Of a DNA stretch of 64,000 nucleotides, positions 36,112 through 46,549 are shown one piece after another (positions within the stretch are counted from its first letter, which is position 1; each line of letters opens with the position of its first letter). Below the pieces are notes generated by a model, which was given only the letters and a program-made list of their open reading frames with translations, searched no databases and was not told where the DNA came from. The stretch is taken from the NCBI GenBank assembly GCA_029204225.1, contig CM055094.1, positions 23,291,987 through 23,355,986 on the forward strand. The letters are read 5' to 3'. Position numbers and translations under genes: made by a program. Source of the stretch: Diphasiastrum complanatum. Its lineage: Eukaryota; Streptophyta; Lycopodiopsida; Lycopodiales; Lycopodiaceae.

Positions 36112-37131
36112 TGAAGAAATGAAATGTTTCTAACTACAAAGCCTTGCTAGCTTTCAGCCCTCAGCCTAACGAAGATGTTCACGAACACGAAAGTCAGGAG
36201 ACACGAAACCCGAAAAGTTTCGCGAACACAAAAGTCAAAGGAATGCGAACTTGAAAGTCAAAGGGACGTGAACTTGAAAGTTGAAGGGACGAAGATGAAT
36301 GGTTTGCGAACTCGAAAGATTCACGAACGAGAATCTTTTGCGGTCCAGTACGAGAGAAGGCAGACAACCAAAACGAGACCTTCTCCTGCCCTCCACGCAC
36401 CAGAGTACCAGCAAGATCATGAAGGTACCCAGAAGTATAGATATCTGATCTGATGGCATGACGTCAACAGATACATTTTTAAGTTGTGGCTAATCTGCCA
36501 CTCTTGTATTTCCTTGATTAGTTGTAGATGCTTAATCACTCTAATCTTAGATTTACATAGAATGGCTATACTTACTGGATGCTGCTTGACATATAGATCA
36601 ACAGAGCACACATACAGTGTAACGTAGTAGTCTGGTGCTCGTAAGAAGTCAAGACAAAATACAGAATACATGTCTACCTGCGTGCAAAGACAATTCTGTC
36701 TAGGTTCTATAGATCCAGCTGTCCGCTAGTAAAGCGAGACGATTTCTCATGAGAGGACTGTGTTTCTCCCATGCCAGCACACTACGTGGATTTTGCATGC
36801 AGTGCTTGAAAAAATCAGAGATAAAAAGATCAATATAGATGATTTTCTTGTTGTGTCTGATCTCGAATGCTAATGTGTCTGCTATTTATTCGTGTGTCTA
36901 ACTAAGTTTCCTTGTTCATTTGAATTTTGCACCTTGGTTGAAACTATGTTGAATGCTGCATTAATTTTATAAACGTAGATCAAGAGTGCCTAACTACACT
37001 CTGGAGGACTGTAGGAGTGATTCAGCTAGCAATGTCCAGCAATCGCATCTGAACTCCATCCGAGGCAGAAGAGAGAGTCGTGGTTCCTTCGCGAAAGTTT
37101 CGCGACTGCGATCCTCCTCATACTCTCATCA
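36112..37131 (+). repeat. 3' LTR of copia 3
   Basis: It starts TGAAGAAATG after GGGAGC and ends ...CTCTCATCA at the gypsy boundary. It is clearly homologous to 32359-33339, with dozens of substitutions and some length differences. Confidence 0.82.
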
Positions 37132-37276
37132 GGTTCGAGGATTGGTGTATGAGTGGATGCGATCTCAGGAACTTTCCTGGCACTGGTAAGATCTCCAAGT
37201 GGCTGAATTTGAAGGGGGTTCGTCATCTTTTCTTTCATGGTATGGCCACGAGGTTGTGGCTTCAGAGGATGTGAGG

Positions 37277-37931
37277 TGTGAAAAATACAGATCCTAAGTG
37301 GATCTAAACTCCAAGATCATTGGCTTGAATGCTTGCACTCCAAACTACATAAGCTAGGAATTGGCAACACATTCTATGCTACCTAGAATGCAAAGAACTT
37401 GATCAAAAAGCATTGATCACAAATGGAAACTTCCATAAACATCAAGTGCGGCCCAAAATAGCATTATACAGTCCATAATACATCAGCCTATCACTTTTGG
37501 AAAGCACCTAAGATCATACACAATAGCTTGAAGACAATACACACAACAATGCTCTCAATGGAGGAAGAAACAATGACAATGATCTATTGATCTCAATGAA
37601 GCATACAAAAGGTTTCTCCAACCTGTTCTCCACGACTTCCCTACTATTTATGGATGAGGAAGATGACTCTCTCTCCTCTCTCTAGAAGGTACTTGACCCT
37701 AGATATTCCCTATATAGGAAAAATAGCTAAAAATGGCTTATATGACCAAAATACATCAAAATGGTCTCATTTTGAAGGGTATGAAGTTTGACACTTCATC
37801 ATACTGAAAAAATACAGTAAATAAAAACATTGTGGCCTGGTTCACACGTGTGAAACTCCAGAACCAAAACTATTTACAATTTTAGCCAATTTAGGCCTCA
37901 AACTAGCTAGGAAATGTTGACAATTTTCACA
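37277..37931 (-). repeat. 3' LTR of copia 4
   Basis: It is 655 bases long and nearly identical to 43053-43707 (about two differences by eye), bordered by the polypurine tract on the element side and TGAGG outside. Confidence 0.95.
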
Positions 37932-40900
37932 CTCCCTCTTCAACATTGGATGCTAGTTTCAACATAGTCTTTGAGCACATTCCAAGATTAGATCTATGCA
38001 TTAAATATAGGTCCTTTCCCAATGGTTTGGTGAAGATATCAGCCACACACTCCTTTGAAGAGACATGTTGAAGCTCCACCTCTTTGGCAATGACTTGATC
38101 TCTCACAAAATGGTGAGCAATCTCAATGTGCTTGCTCCTTGCATGAAAAACAGGATTGCTTGCCAAGCTTTGGGCTGAAAGGTTATCACAAAGTATGATT
38201 GGAGTCTTCTCTGGTTCCAGCAAGTGAAGATCCAATAACATCCTCTTGATCCAAAGAATCTCCTTGGTGCATGTTGTTAATGCCTTGTACTCGGCTTCGG
38301 TGGAAGATAGAGAGATAGTTGGTTGCTTCTTTGATAGCCATGAGACCACTCCATCTCCAAGATAGATTGCAAAGGCACTTGTTGACTTCCTATCCATTTG
38401 ATCACCTGCAAAATCTGAATCTGAAAATCCACAAAGGTTAGGTGTAGTACCTCCATACAAGATGCCAAAATCTCTAGATCCCGAGATGTATCTAAGTACT
38501 CTCTTTCCTAGCTTCCAATGAGCCTCACTAGGATCTTGCATAAATTGACTTAGTTTACCAACCACAAAGCTTAGATCAGGTCTTGTGATGGTTAACCATA
38601 TAAGAGATCCTATTAGCTTTCTATAGAGAGTAATGTCCTTGAAGGATCTTTCATTACTTCTTGTAGTTAGCTTTACATTTGATTCCATAGGAGTAGAAAC
38701 AACTTTACAATCTTCCATATGAAACCTTTTTAGAATAGAGTTAACATACTTTTCTTGACATATGAATGTAGATTTAGAAGTTCTAATAATCTCTATTCCT
38801 AAGATATAATGAAGTTTACCAAGATCTTGAATTTCAAACTCTCTTTTGAGTGCCATCTTGATTTCATCTATATCTAGATTATTACCACCACTTAAGATAA
38901 TGTCATCAACATAGATCAAAAGTAAAGTGATATCATTTTCATTCAATCTAAAGTAGAGAGAATGATCATACTCACTCATAACAAAGTTTTGAGAAAGTAA
39001 GAAGGAATTGAGCTTAGCATACCAACTCCTTGGTGCTTGCTTTAGCCCATACAAACTCTTTTGGAGATAGCACACATGATTAGGCTCATCATGTGAAACA
39101 TAGCCCTCGGGTTGCTCCATGTAAATATCTTCTTCAAGATCACCATTCAAGAAGGCATTAGTAACATCCATTTGCCACATATCCCAATCATAAAGAGTTG
39201 CAAGAGAGATTAGGATTCGAATAGTTACCATCTTTGCCACGGGTGCAAAGGTCTCATCATAGTCAATACCATATTCTTGAGCATACCCCTTTGCCACCAA
39301 CCTTGCCTTGTACTTGTTGATTGATCCATCTTGATTTGTCTTGATCTTGAAGATCCACTTACAACCAATTGCCTTCTTGTCCTTTGGAAGCTTTACCAAC
39401 CTCCATGTGTTGCTTTTGATGAGTGCTTGATGCTCATGATCCATGGCTTGGATCCATTCCTTCTTTTGAATTGCTTCACCTACACAAGTTGGTTCATCAA
39501 AAGAGGTAAGAAAAGCAAAGTTAGAGTTGTCCACCACTTGCTTTCCTTTTTCATCATAGGTTAGCCTTGATGGCTTAGCCCTTTGCCTTTGAGTCTTCCT
39601 TGAAGTTTGCTTTGGAGTGGCATCTCCATCTTCATCCAAGACATCTTGCACATCATGATGATTAGTAGGCACATCAACATCAACATCAACAACATTGGAA
39701 ACATTCTCTTCATGAAAGATGACATCCCTACTTATGACAACTTTCTTTGTAGAAGGAATGTACACTTTGTAAGCCTTGCTTACTTCACTATAGCCAACAA
39801 ACACACCCTTCTTTGATGAAGGATCTTCTTTAGTTCTATCATCAAGTGTGATATTGACAAAACATGTACATCCAAAGATCCTACAATGCTTGACACTCGG
39901 CCTTCTACCATAAAGAACCTCATGAGGAGTTTTACCATCCAAGGAAGCACTTGTCCATCTATTACATAGATAGTTAGCACATGCTAAAGCTTCCCCCCAA
40001 AAAGACTTAGCAAGATTAGCATGTAGTCTCATTGCCTTGGCACATTCACAAAGGGTTCTATTCTTCCTCTCGGCCATTCCATTCTGTTGTGGAGTCCTAG
40101 GACTAGACATCTCCCTCTTAATCCCATGTGCTATACAAAAGTCTTTGAACCTATTTGAGGTGTATTCCCCTCCATTATCAGATCTTAAGCATTTGATCTT
40201 TGTATTGAATTGGTTTTCCATTTCATTCTTGAACTTGACAAATGCAGCAAACACTTCATCCTTACTTTTAAGAAGATAGATCCAAGTATACCTACTAAAG
40301 TCATCAATAAAAGTTGCATACATCTTTGCCCCACCATTGCTAGTTGTACTAGAAGAATGAATATCATAATGCACAAGTTGAAAAGCTTCTTTAGATCTAG
40401 AAGTAGATCTAGAATAAGCAAGTCTATGAGATTTGGACAAGGCACAATGTTCACAAACACTATTGTTTGCAACAAGACTTTTAGGGAGACCAAGAACAAG
40501 CTCTTTCTTTGCCATTACCTCCAAAGATTTGAAGTTGGGATGGCCCAACCTCTTGTGCCAAACTTCTTGGTTTGTCAATTGCTCCCTAGCCATACATCCT
40601 TCATGATTAGAGATCACACATGCATCAAGCTTGAAAAGTTTACCATGCCTCCTACCTTGAGCAATCAAGGATCCACATTTACTTATCAAACATGCATCTC
40701 CAATGAACTCCACATCAAGTCCTTTGTCAATCATTTGACTTACACTAAGCAAATTCTTAGTGATTGAAGGAATGTACAAAACATTTTCAAGATTTGCTTT
40801 CCTATTTGTTGAAAGGGAAATAGGAATAGTGCCTATGCCTTTGATGTCACATTGACCGTCATTTGCAGTGTAGATGATGTTACCTTCTCCCTCATAAGAC

Positions 40901-41880
40901 AATAAGGATGTAAAGTATTCCTTATGTCTTGTCATGTGAGATGAGGCTCCACTATCAATCCACCAAGGATCATTATCATCTATGTTGGCTAACAAACTTG
41001 AAGTCATAACAAGTGATTCACATGTGTTATGTTCTTCCTCATCTATTGTAAGATTTCCTTGCCTCTCTCCTTGCTCTCTTTTCTTCTTATAACATTCATT
41101 TGCAAAATGACCTTTTATCCCACAATAAAAGCACTTGAACTTTGACTTATTGTTCTTAGTAGAAGAGGAAGAGGAAGAGTGATCATCATGATCAAAGTTA
41201 CCACCTTTGGACCATTTCCCTTTGCCTTTACCTTTGCCCTTGAATTTGCCTTTTGTGAAGAAAGCCTCTTCACCTCCACCTTGCAAGGATGCACCATCAA
41301 GCTTTGATTGCAACCTATGTTCTTCAGCCAATAAGATTTCTTGCAAGTCAACCACACTTGGCAAGACTCTTTGAATGGCAAAACTTTGCACAAGGTTAGC
41401 ATGTTCATTTAGCAAACCATTCAACATAACTTGGACTATTTCACCATCTTTTATGTTCTCATCAATGCATGCTAAATCATCACTTAGGGACTTAACTCTC
41501 AAGATAAATGCATGAGCACTTTCACCCTCTCTTTGCCTACTAGAAAATATTTGTCTCCTTAGGGTCAATACCCTAGATGTGGACTTTGATTCAAAGAGCT
41601 TCTTTAAGGCATTCCATGCCTCACTTGCACTTTGACACTTTCCAACTTCCTTGAGAAGTTCATTTGTAACATTCATTTTAATGATATGAAGAGCCCTTTT
41701 GGCCTTCTTATCAAACCTTTGTTGCTCTTGAAGTGTGAGAGGTCTCTCTTCAATTTCTGCAACTATGTCCATGAGTTCATTCAACTCAAGTAAGGACTCC
41801 ATCCTCACTTTCCAAGTAGAGTAGTTTGATGAACTCAACCTTTCACTAGACTCTAGCATGATCCCACCATTGGAAGCCAT
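37927..41880 (-). CDS. Copia 4 Gag-Pol polyprotein, 1317 residues
   Basis: This is a single frame with the full copia order. The Gag (UBN2-like) domain covers residues about 1-190, with a basic Gly/Lys region near 208-226. The zinc knuckle CFYCGIKGHFANEC is at 250-263. Protease DSGASSHM starts near 309. The GAG-pre-integrase/zinc region HKRLGH...CEHC is near 442-479. The integrase core has Asp near 506, RSDNGGEY near 566 and the final Glu near 604. Reverse transcriptase spans about 830-1060 with VTNAFLNGDLEEDIYM and YVDDIILSG. RNase H spans about 1150-1290 with SDSDFAGDQMDRKST, STEAEYKAL and KHIEIAHHFVR. Family elements express one polyprotein that the protease cuts. It is not a host gene. 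Confidence 0.95.
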   Translation of the reverse strand: MASNGGIMLESSERLSSSNYSTWKVRMESLLELNELMDIVAEIEERPLTLQEQQRFDKKAKRALHIIKMNVTNELLKEVGKCQSASEAWNALKKLFESKSTSRVLTLRRQIFSSRQREGESAHAFILRVKSLSDDLACIDENIKDGEIVQVMLNGLLNEHANLVQSFAIQRVLPSVVDLQEILLAEEHRLQSKLDGASLQGGGEEAFFTKGKFKGKGKGKGKWSKGGNFDHDDHSSSSSSTKNNKSKFKCFYCGIKGHFANECYKKKREQGERQGNLTIDEEEHNTCESLVMTSSLLANIDDNDPWWIDSGASSHMTRHKEYFTSLLSYEGEGNIIYTANDGQCDIKGIGTIPISLSTNRKANLENVLYIPSITKNLLSVSQMIDKGLDVEFIGDACLISKCGSLIAQGRRHGKLFKLDACVISNHEGCMAREQLTNQEVWHKRLGHPNFKSLEVMAKKELVLGLPKSLVANNSVCEHCALSKSHRLAYSRSTSRSKEAFQLVHYDIHSSSTTSNGGAKMYATFIDDFSRYTWIYLLKSKDEVFAAFVKFKNEMENQFNTKIKCLRSDNGGEYTSNRFKDFCIAHGIKREMSSPRTPQQNGMAERKNRTLCECAKAMRLHANLAKSFWGEALACANYLCNRWTSASLDGKTPHEVLYGRRPSVKHCRIFGCTCFVNITLDDRTKEDPSSKKGVFVGYSEVSKAYKVYIPSTKKVVISRDVIFHEENVSNVVDVDVDVPTNHHDVQDVLDEDGDATPKQTSRKTQRQRAKPSRLTYDEKGKQVVDNSNFAFLTSFDEPTCVGEAIQKKEWIQAMDHEHQALIKSNTWRLVKLPKDKKAIGCKWIFKIKTNQDGSINKYKARLVAKGYAQEYGIDYDETFAPVAKMVTIRILISLATLYDWDMWQMDVTNAFLNGDLEEDIYMEQPEGYVSHDEPNHVCYLQKSLYGLKQAPRSWYAKLNSFLLSQNFVMSEYDHSLYFRLNENDITLLLIYVDDIILSGGNNLDIDEIKMALKREFEIQDLGKLHYILGIEIIRTSKSTFICQEKYVNSILKRFHMEDCKVVSTPMESNVKLTTRSNERSFKDITLYRKLIGSLIWLTITRPDLSFVVGKLSQFMQDPSEAHWKLGKRVLRYISGSRDFGILYGGTTPNLCGFSDSDFAGDQMDRKSTSAFAIYLGDGVVSWLSKKQPTISLSSTEAEYKALTTCTKEILWIKRMLLDLHLLEPEKTPIILCDNLSAQSLASNPVFHARSKHIEIAHHFVRDQVIAKEVELQHVSSKECVADIFTKPLGKDLYLMHRSNLGMCSKTMLKLASNVEEGV

Positions 41881-43052
41881 GATTCTAATGTTTCTTCAAC
41901 TTTTAGGTTCTGTCCTAAAGCACTTAGCACTCACTTTTCTCTCAACAAATGATAGATAAAGAGATCTATGAAGATTTAGGACCCTAAAACACTTCTATCT
42001 TGAACCTAGATGGTTTCCAAGCATAGAAAGGAAGATTGAAACACATGCAACACTTTGCACACACTAAGAATGGATTACAAAATCAAACCAACCTGAACAC
42101 ACTCTTGCTTAAGCTCTCAAACTTTCCAGCAAGTGACCAAATCAAGTTATGGTGTGAAGAGTTACTTGCATTCTTAGAAAATACCCAAAACTAGGATGCC
42201 AAGATTACCTAGTAATGAACAAACTTGATCAACATATGATCAACACACTAAGATATTGATTCAACCTGTAAAACCACATGTAAACCACACTTCTAAAAGT
42301 TTATAAACTCCAGCAAGTGATAAATACAAGATTTAGAGGTGAATGAATGAGCACACTTAGTGAATCACAAGACTAGCTTCACTATCTTGTCAAATCTTGG
42401 TGTTTAGATGTAGATCTAAGATCACTTCACATGAGAATGTTCCTCAACCTGTTAAGAACCTGAAAACACACTTGCATAATGGTTAACACCTTCCAGCAAA
42501 TGCTCCAATCAAATTACATAAGGAGAGTTACTTACATGCTCAACAAAGTACACCAAAATTTATGCCAAAATTGATGACAATCTTTACAATATGCTCTTCA
42601 CAATGGAGCTTACAATATGTTCACCCAAAAAAGGGGATCTTTCATCCAAATGGGAGCTTTGCTCAGCCTTTAGGAGAATTACAACTCACTCAAAAGAGCA
42701 TTTGTCATCCACTTAAGGAGAAGTTTCATCCACTTAAGGAGAGTGTTCATCCAAGAATGGAGATTGTCAACAATAGGATTGAAAAGAACATTGTTAGTAT
42801 TGAATATGCACAAGCCTCACAATCACAAATGATTAGGTGTTATGATCTGATCCAAAATAGTTTCTTTTCAGCCTCTGATCTTCAATAGACCTGAAATATG
42901 CTTTTGATCCACAAGTTCAACTCACAAAACAAAGGTTAGTAAGATTTGATCAACAAAGCAATGCAAAATCATGCTAGAACTTGATCAAACATCCAAATAT
43001 CACCAAAAATGGAATACTTACTGTAAATAGAAGCCAACCAGCCCTGATACCA
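41881..43052 (-). other. Copia 4 leader between 5' LTR and polyprotein start
   Basis: About 1.17 kb without a long frame. It would hold the primer site and untranslated leader of the genomic RNA. Short repeats of TTCATCCA...TTAAGGAGA lie near 42640-42760. No other gene was recognised. Confidence 0.6.
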
Positions 43053-43707
43053 TGTGAAAAATACAGATCCTAAGTGGATCTAAACTCCAAGATCATTGGC
43101 TTGAATGCTTGCACTCCAAACTACATAAGCTAGGAATTGGCAACACATTCTATGCTACCTAGAATGCAAAGAACTTGATCAAAAAGCATTTATCACAAAT
43201 GGAAACTTCCATAAACATCAAGTGCGGCCCAAAATAGCATTATACAGTCCATAATACATCAGCCTATCACTTTTGGAAAGCACCTAAGATCATACACAAT
43301 AGCTTGAAGACAATACACACAACAATGCTCTCAATGGAGGAAGAAACAATGACAATGATCTATTGATCTCAATGAAGCATACAAAAGGTTTCTCCAACCT
43401 GTTCTCCACGACTTCTCTACTATTTATGGATGAGGAAGATGACTCTCTCTCCTCTCTCTAGAAGGTACTTGACCCTAGATATTCCCTATATAGGAAAAAT
43501 AGCTAAAAATGGCTTATATGACCAAAATACATCAAAATGGTCTCATTTTGAAGGGTATGAAGTTTGACACTTCATCATACTGAAAAAATACAGTAAATAA
43601 AAACATTGTGGCCTGGTTCACACGTGTGAAACTCCAGAACCAAAACTATTTACAATTTTAGCCAATTTAGGCCTCAAACTAGCTAGGAAATGTTGACAAT
43701 TTTCACA
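43053..43707 (-). repeat. 5' LTR of copia 4
   Basis: It is 655 bases long, with the primer site immediately inside (43041-43052 on the plus strand, GCCCTGATACCA) and TGAGG immediately outside. Confidence 0.95.
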
Positions 43708-44920
43708 TGAGGTGTGCGGATGAGGAAGTGGTGGCACATCATGGAAGATTTCGTTGTCCATTTGAAAAATTGTTTTCTCCTCTTAGAGGTCCCATGGATA
43801 GTTTGGTCGTTTGACCCACACATGTTTTTCGACCGTAACTTTGGCAACTGGTTCCACTTTGGATGACTGTTGTGGAAAGGCCTTGAGTGGAAGGGCCTCC
43901 ATGTAGTTGAGGATTTGAATGTCAGAAATGTCCAAATTGTCTAGGCAAATCTGAATTTGTAAGACATTCTCATCATCTACGAATAAAGCTTCTGATTTAT
44001 CAGTAGGTATCATGCAACATTCGGCAACGCATCATTGTGTGAAAGAATATCAATAAAATTGATATTAATGATAGGGGTGTCTAGACCAGAAATTTGTTTG
44101 TTATCGGACAGAGGAGTATAGGTACAGTCATCTTGATGTTGAGCACAAGAATCGGGCAGAGGAGTATAGGTACAGTCATCCTGATGTTGAGCACAAGAAT
44201 CGGCATTCACACAATCAATGATAGCTAAACTGTGACTCCAGTTTATGATATCAGTAGACTCAACATTATGACCTTTCTCGTGGGTGGACTGGTATGGCTC
44301 AAACACTAAATTGGCAGTAGAAGATCCTTCATCGTGAAACCATGTGGGTTTGAGTTTGTCGGATGAACTCAATGGTAATAGAGATGTCTCTATTTCCAAA
44401 GGTGACTGTTCCGATCGTGAACGACTCTTGCATCGGTAAGCCATGGGCGACCAAATAGTAACTCATAGAAATAGGCATTGCTAGGAATGTCGAGTACAAC
44501 GAGATCTATAGGAAACTTCAGGCCTCAGCGCAAGATTTGGTTGGAAAACAGTGGATTTTGATAGTACATCAGGATGTTTTCAAAGAATCTGAGCAAGGTC
44601 AGAATTCATAGAAGTGATAGAATGGAAGATCAGTGTCTGTTATGGCTGCAGACAGACCGACGAATTCTGATATACCTGTTTGGTCAAAAAATATGTCACT
44701 TAGGTCACTTCTTTCAAAGAAAATGCCCAAGTTGACACTTTTGTTGCTTCCCCCTGGCTTGATAGGTTGCTCCGCAGCTTGTTGAGGACCTAGAGAAAAG
44801 ACTCATGCTGTAGTTTGAAGATAAAAATCAAGCAAGCATACACACAAACACAGAAGCAAAAAAAATGAAAGGAAAGGAAAGCTAGATAGAAAACAACGTA
44901 AAAAGTGGTAACGGCACCAA

Positions 44921-45709
44921 TGTTGGAAGTATTTCTAGTTTGTAGTACGGTGGCTAGATCTACTCACGGATGTAGTATAGTGTTAGAGAGGATCATCCAT
45001 TTTTAGGAATCTACCAAAAGCTTTCAAATAAAAAATAAACAAACAAGGACAGGAGCACCAAGGCTTTCCCGACTGGTGCTCGTAATATAAATAAAAACTA
45101 ACTTAACTAAGGCTTACCCAACTAGCCAAGATTAACAAAAACTAGATCCTATTTTAACACCCAAAAGGGAGATGGAAATAATAAATTGTGGCTAACTAAG
45201 CAACTAGCAAATAAAGCATGCCACAATAAACCAATGAGAAGGAGGCAAGAGGAGGCCCGAGCACCTTCCCTCAAGCTATGCACCTAGTGAAATAGCAAGA
45301 TAATCTCAAGAGAGAGCAATTTAGCATAATCTCAAAACTGTTGTGTACATGACAAATACCTCTCCTTTTATAGCAAGGAGGGTCTTCCATAAGTATCCAC
45401 TAACTTATGGGATTAGTTTAAAACTAGTCATTCTAGAACTTCTTAGGACTTAGGACTTTAAAAGTTTGTAACTTTGAGACTTAAGATAACTTTAAGACAA
45501 ATATTTCTAAGCTTAAGTTTCTTACGTCTAAGTTCTAATCCTAAGTTTAAGTTATTTTATTATTTTAAGCTTCTACTCATGGACTTACAAAACACATGCC
45601 ATGGTAGAAGTTTATTGACAAATACTCATATGTGGACTTATAAAACACATGCACGGAGTTTTATTTCTCTTTTTTTATTTTTTTCACTGTGTTTGCATAG
45701 TTGCTAACA
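44921..45709 (-). repeat. 5' LTR of the minus-strand gypsy element
   Basis: On the plus strand it runs TGTTGGAAGT...TTGCTAACA, next to the primer site at 44907-44920. A minus-strand TATA box (TATAAAAGG, 45364-45372) lies inside it in the proper orientation. The outer edge is supported by an abrupt switch to plus-strand Ty3 reverse-transcriptase sequence at 45710. Confidence 0.6.
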
Positions 45710-45935
45710 CTTACCATTTATGAAAAGTGTTCTAGACAGAGTAGTAGGAGCAAAAGCCTATAGTTTCCTAGATGGTTTCAGCAGCTACAATCAGGTGAAA
45801 ATAACGTCACAAAATTAGCACAAGACAACATTCGCCACGGAATGGAGATCCTATGCCTACAAGGTGATGCCGTTTGAACTTTTTAATGCCCCAAGTACCT
45901 TTTGTGAAGGATTCAACTAGTTTGATCATATTTGC
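45710..45935 (+). mobile_element. Ty3/gypsy reverse-transcriptase fragment, plus strand
   Basis: The fragment starts exactly where the minus-strand gypsy LTR ends. Motifs are SVLDRVVGAKAYSFLDGF, SSYNQVKI, FATEWRSYAYKVMPF and NAPSTF, the central fingers/palm region of gypsy reverse transcriptase. It is a broken remnant of a separate, older element on the opposite strand to its neighbour. Confidence 0.8.
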
Positions 45936-46042
45936 TATATTTCCATATTTGGCATATTGAGGCCAACTTTGTTTTTAGACTTAGAGATTGACTTTTCAAA
46001 GTTCATTATTCTAAATGTCATTTGAATAAAAACTTTTTGAAA

Positions 46043-46549
46043 TGTGGGAAATTTAGAAGGCGAGTTTAAGTAGATTCAAATTTGAATGTTAGGTACTTTG
46101 AATCTAGACCCAAAATAGTAGGGTTAGCATCTTGGAGGGAAAGCCAAGTGGCCAAATAGGGTTTGGACCTGTTATAAAAGAATATAACTCGTGGAGAGAG
46201 TAATCTTCTCTCTTCTCTATCTCATTTCATGCTTATACATGGTTCTCTTGGGTTCTACTATCCATTGGTGCACTATACTTGTGATTGCATGCAATTTTAT
46301 ATGTAGAATGATCTATATTTGTTATTTTTGGATTCACACGTGTGAAATACAGTAGTTGCTGGTTTTGTACAGAACAGCAAAAATACTTTATCATTTCATT
46401 CAAGTTTGATCAAGTTCTATTAGTGTTTGCATCTCATTTTGTGTGTAGATGCTGATTTTTTTTACATTGGTGAGATTGGTAGTGTATTTCTCTTTCTAAC
46501 CAAAGATCTTTCAAGTGGATTGGATTTTAATGATCTGAAATCTTTCACA
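46043..46549 (+). repeat. 5' LTR of copia 5
   Basis: It runs TGTGGGAAATT...TCTTTCACA with matching ends (TGTG/CACA) and a primer site directly after it. The left edge is inferred from these ends because no second LTR is present. Confidence 0.6.

Larger units (their letters stand above)
32359..37131 (+). mobile_element. Copia 3: older Ty1/copia element nested in the gypsy
   Basis: Long LTRs (about 1 kb) bound a short interior. Flanks are GGTTA at 32354-32358 and GGTTC at 37132-37136, a target duplication with four of five bases kept. A primer site TGGTACCAGAGC starts at 33341. Parts seen are gag near 33360-33890, integrase near 33900-34230 (DRGGEYISNRF, TPQHNGVAKRKN), reverse transcriptase near 34540-35250 (DEKTAFLHGELDEEVYM, YVDDTLIL) and RNase H near 35640-36100. 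The copy is broken with many breaks. It is distinct in sequence from copia 1, 2, 4 and 5, and its LTRs have diverged the most of the three nested elements. Confidence 0.88.
37277..43707 (-). mobile_element. Copia 4: young, apparently whole Ty1/copia element nested in the gypsy
   Basis: Two 655-base LTRs with perfect 8-base ends (TGTGAAAA...TTTTCACA) are flanked by TGAGG at 37272-37276 and 43708-43712. The LTRs differ at about two positions, so insertion is very recent and the youngest event visible here. Next to the right (5') LTR the minus strand reads TGGTATCAGGGC, a Met-type primer site. Next to the left LTR it reads GAAGAGGGAG, the polypurine tract. A leader of about 1.2 kb separates the 5' LTR from a single open polyprotein frame. 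It looks whole, with no breaks seen by reading. Confidence 0.96.
23860..45709 (-). mobile_element. Ty3/gypsy fossil carrying three nested copia insertions
   Basis: Gypsy sequence on the minus strand occupies about 23860-26174, 32073-32358, 37132-37276 and 43713-45709; the gaps are three copia elements. Parts seen are an integrase C-terminal region (23860-24240), integrase core (24241-24480, PYYPQCNGQAES and LWAYRTTP), an integrase zinc region with CDVCQRTKQF near 24790, RNase H (25080-25400, VHTDASKYAIGIV and FLTDHQALL), reverse transcriptase pieces (25560-26160), and a pre-polymerase/gag region (43713-44440). A primer site on the minus strand (TTGGTGCCGTTACC, complement at 44907-44920) adjoins the 5' LTR. 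The integrase style recalls the Tat/Athila side of gypsy, but lineage is not settled. The copy is broken with many breaks, and it is older than every element inside it. Confidence 0.85.
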
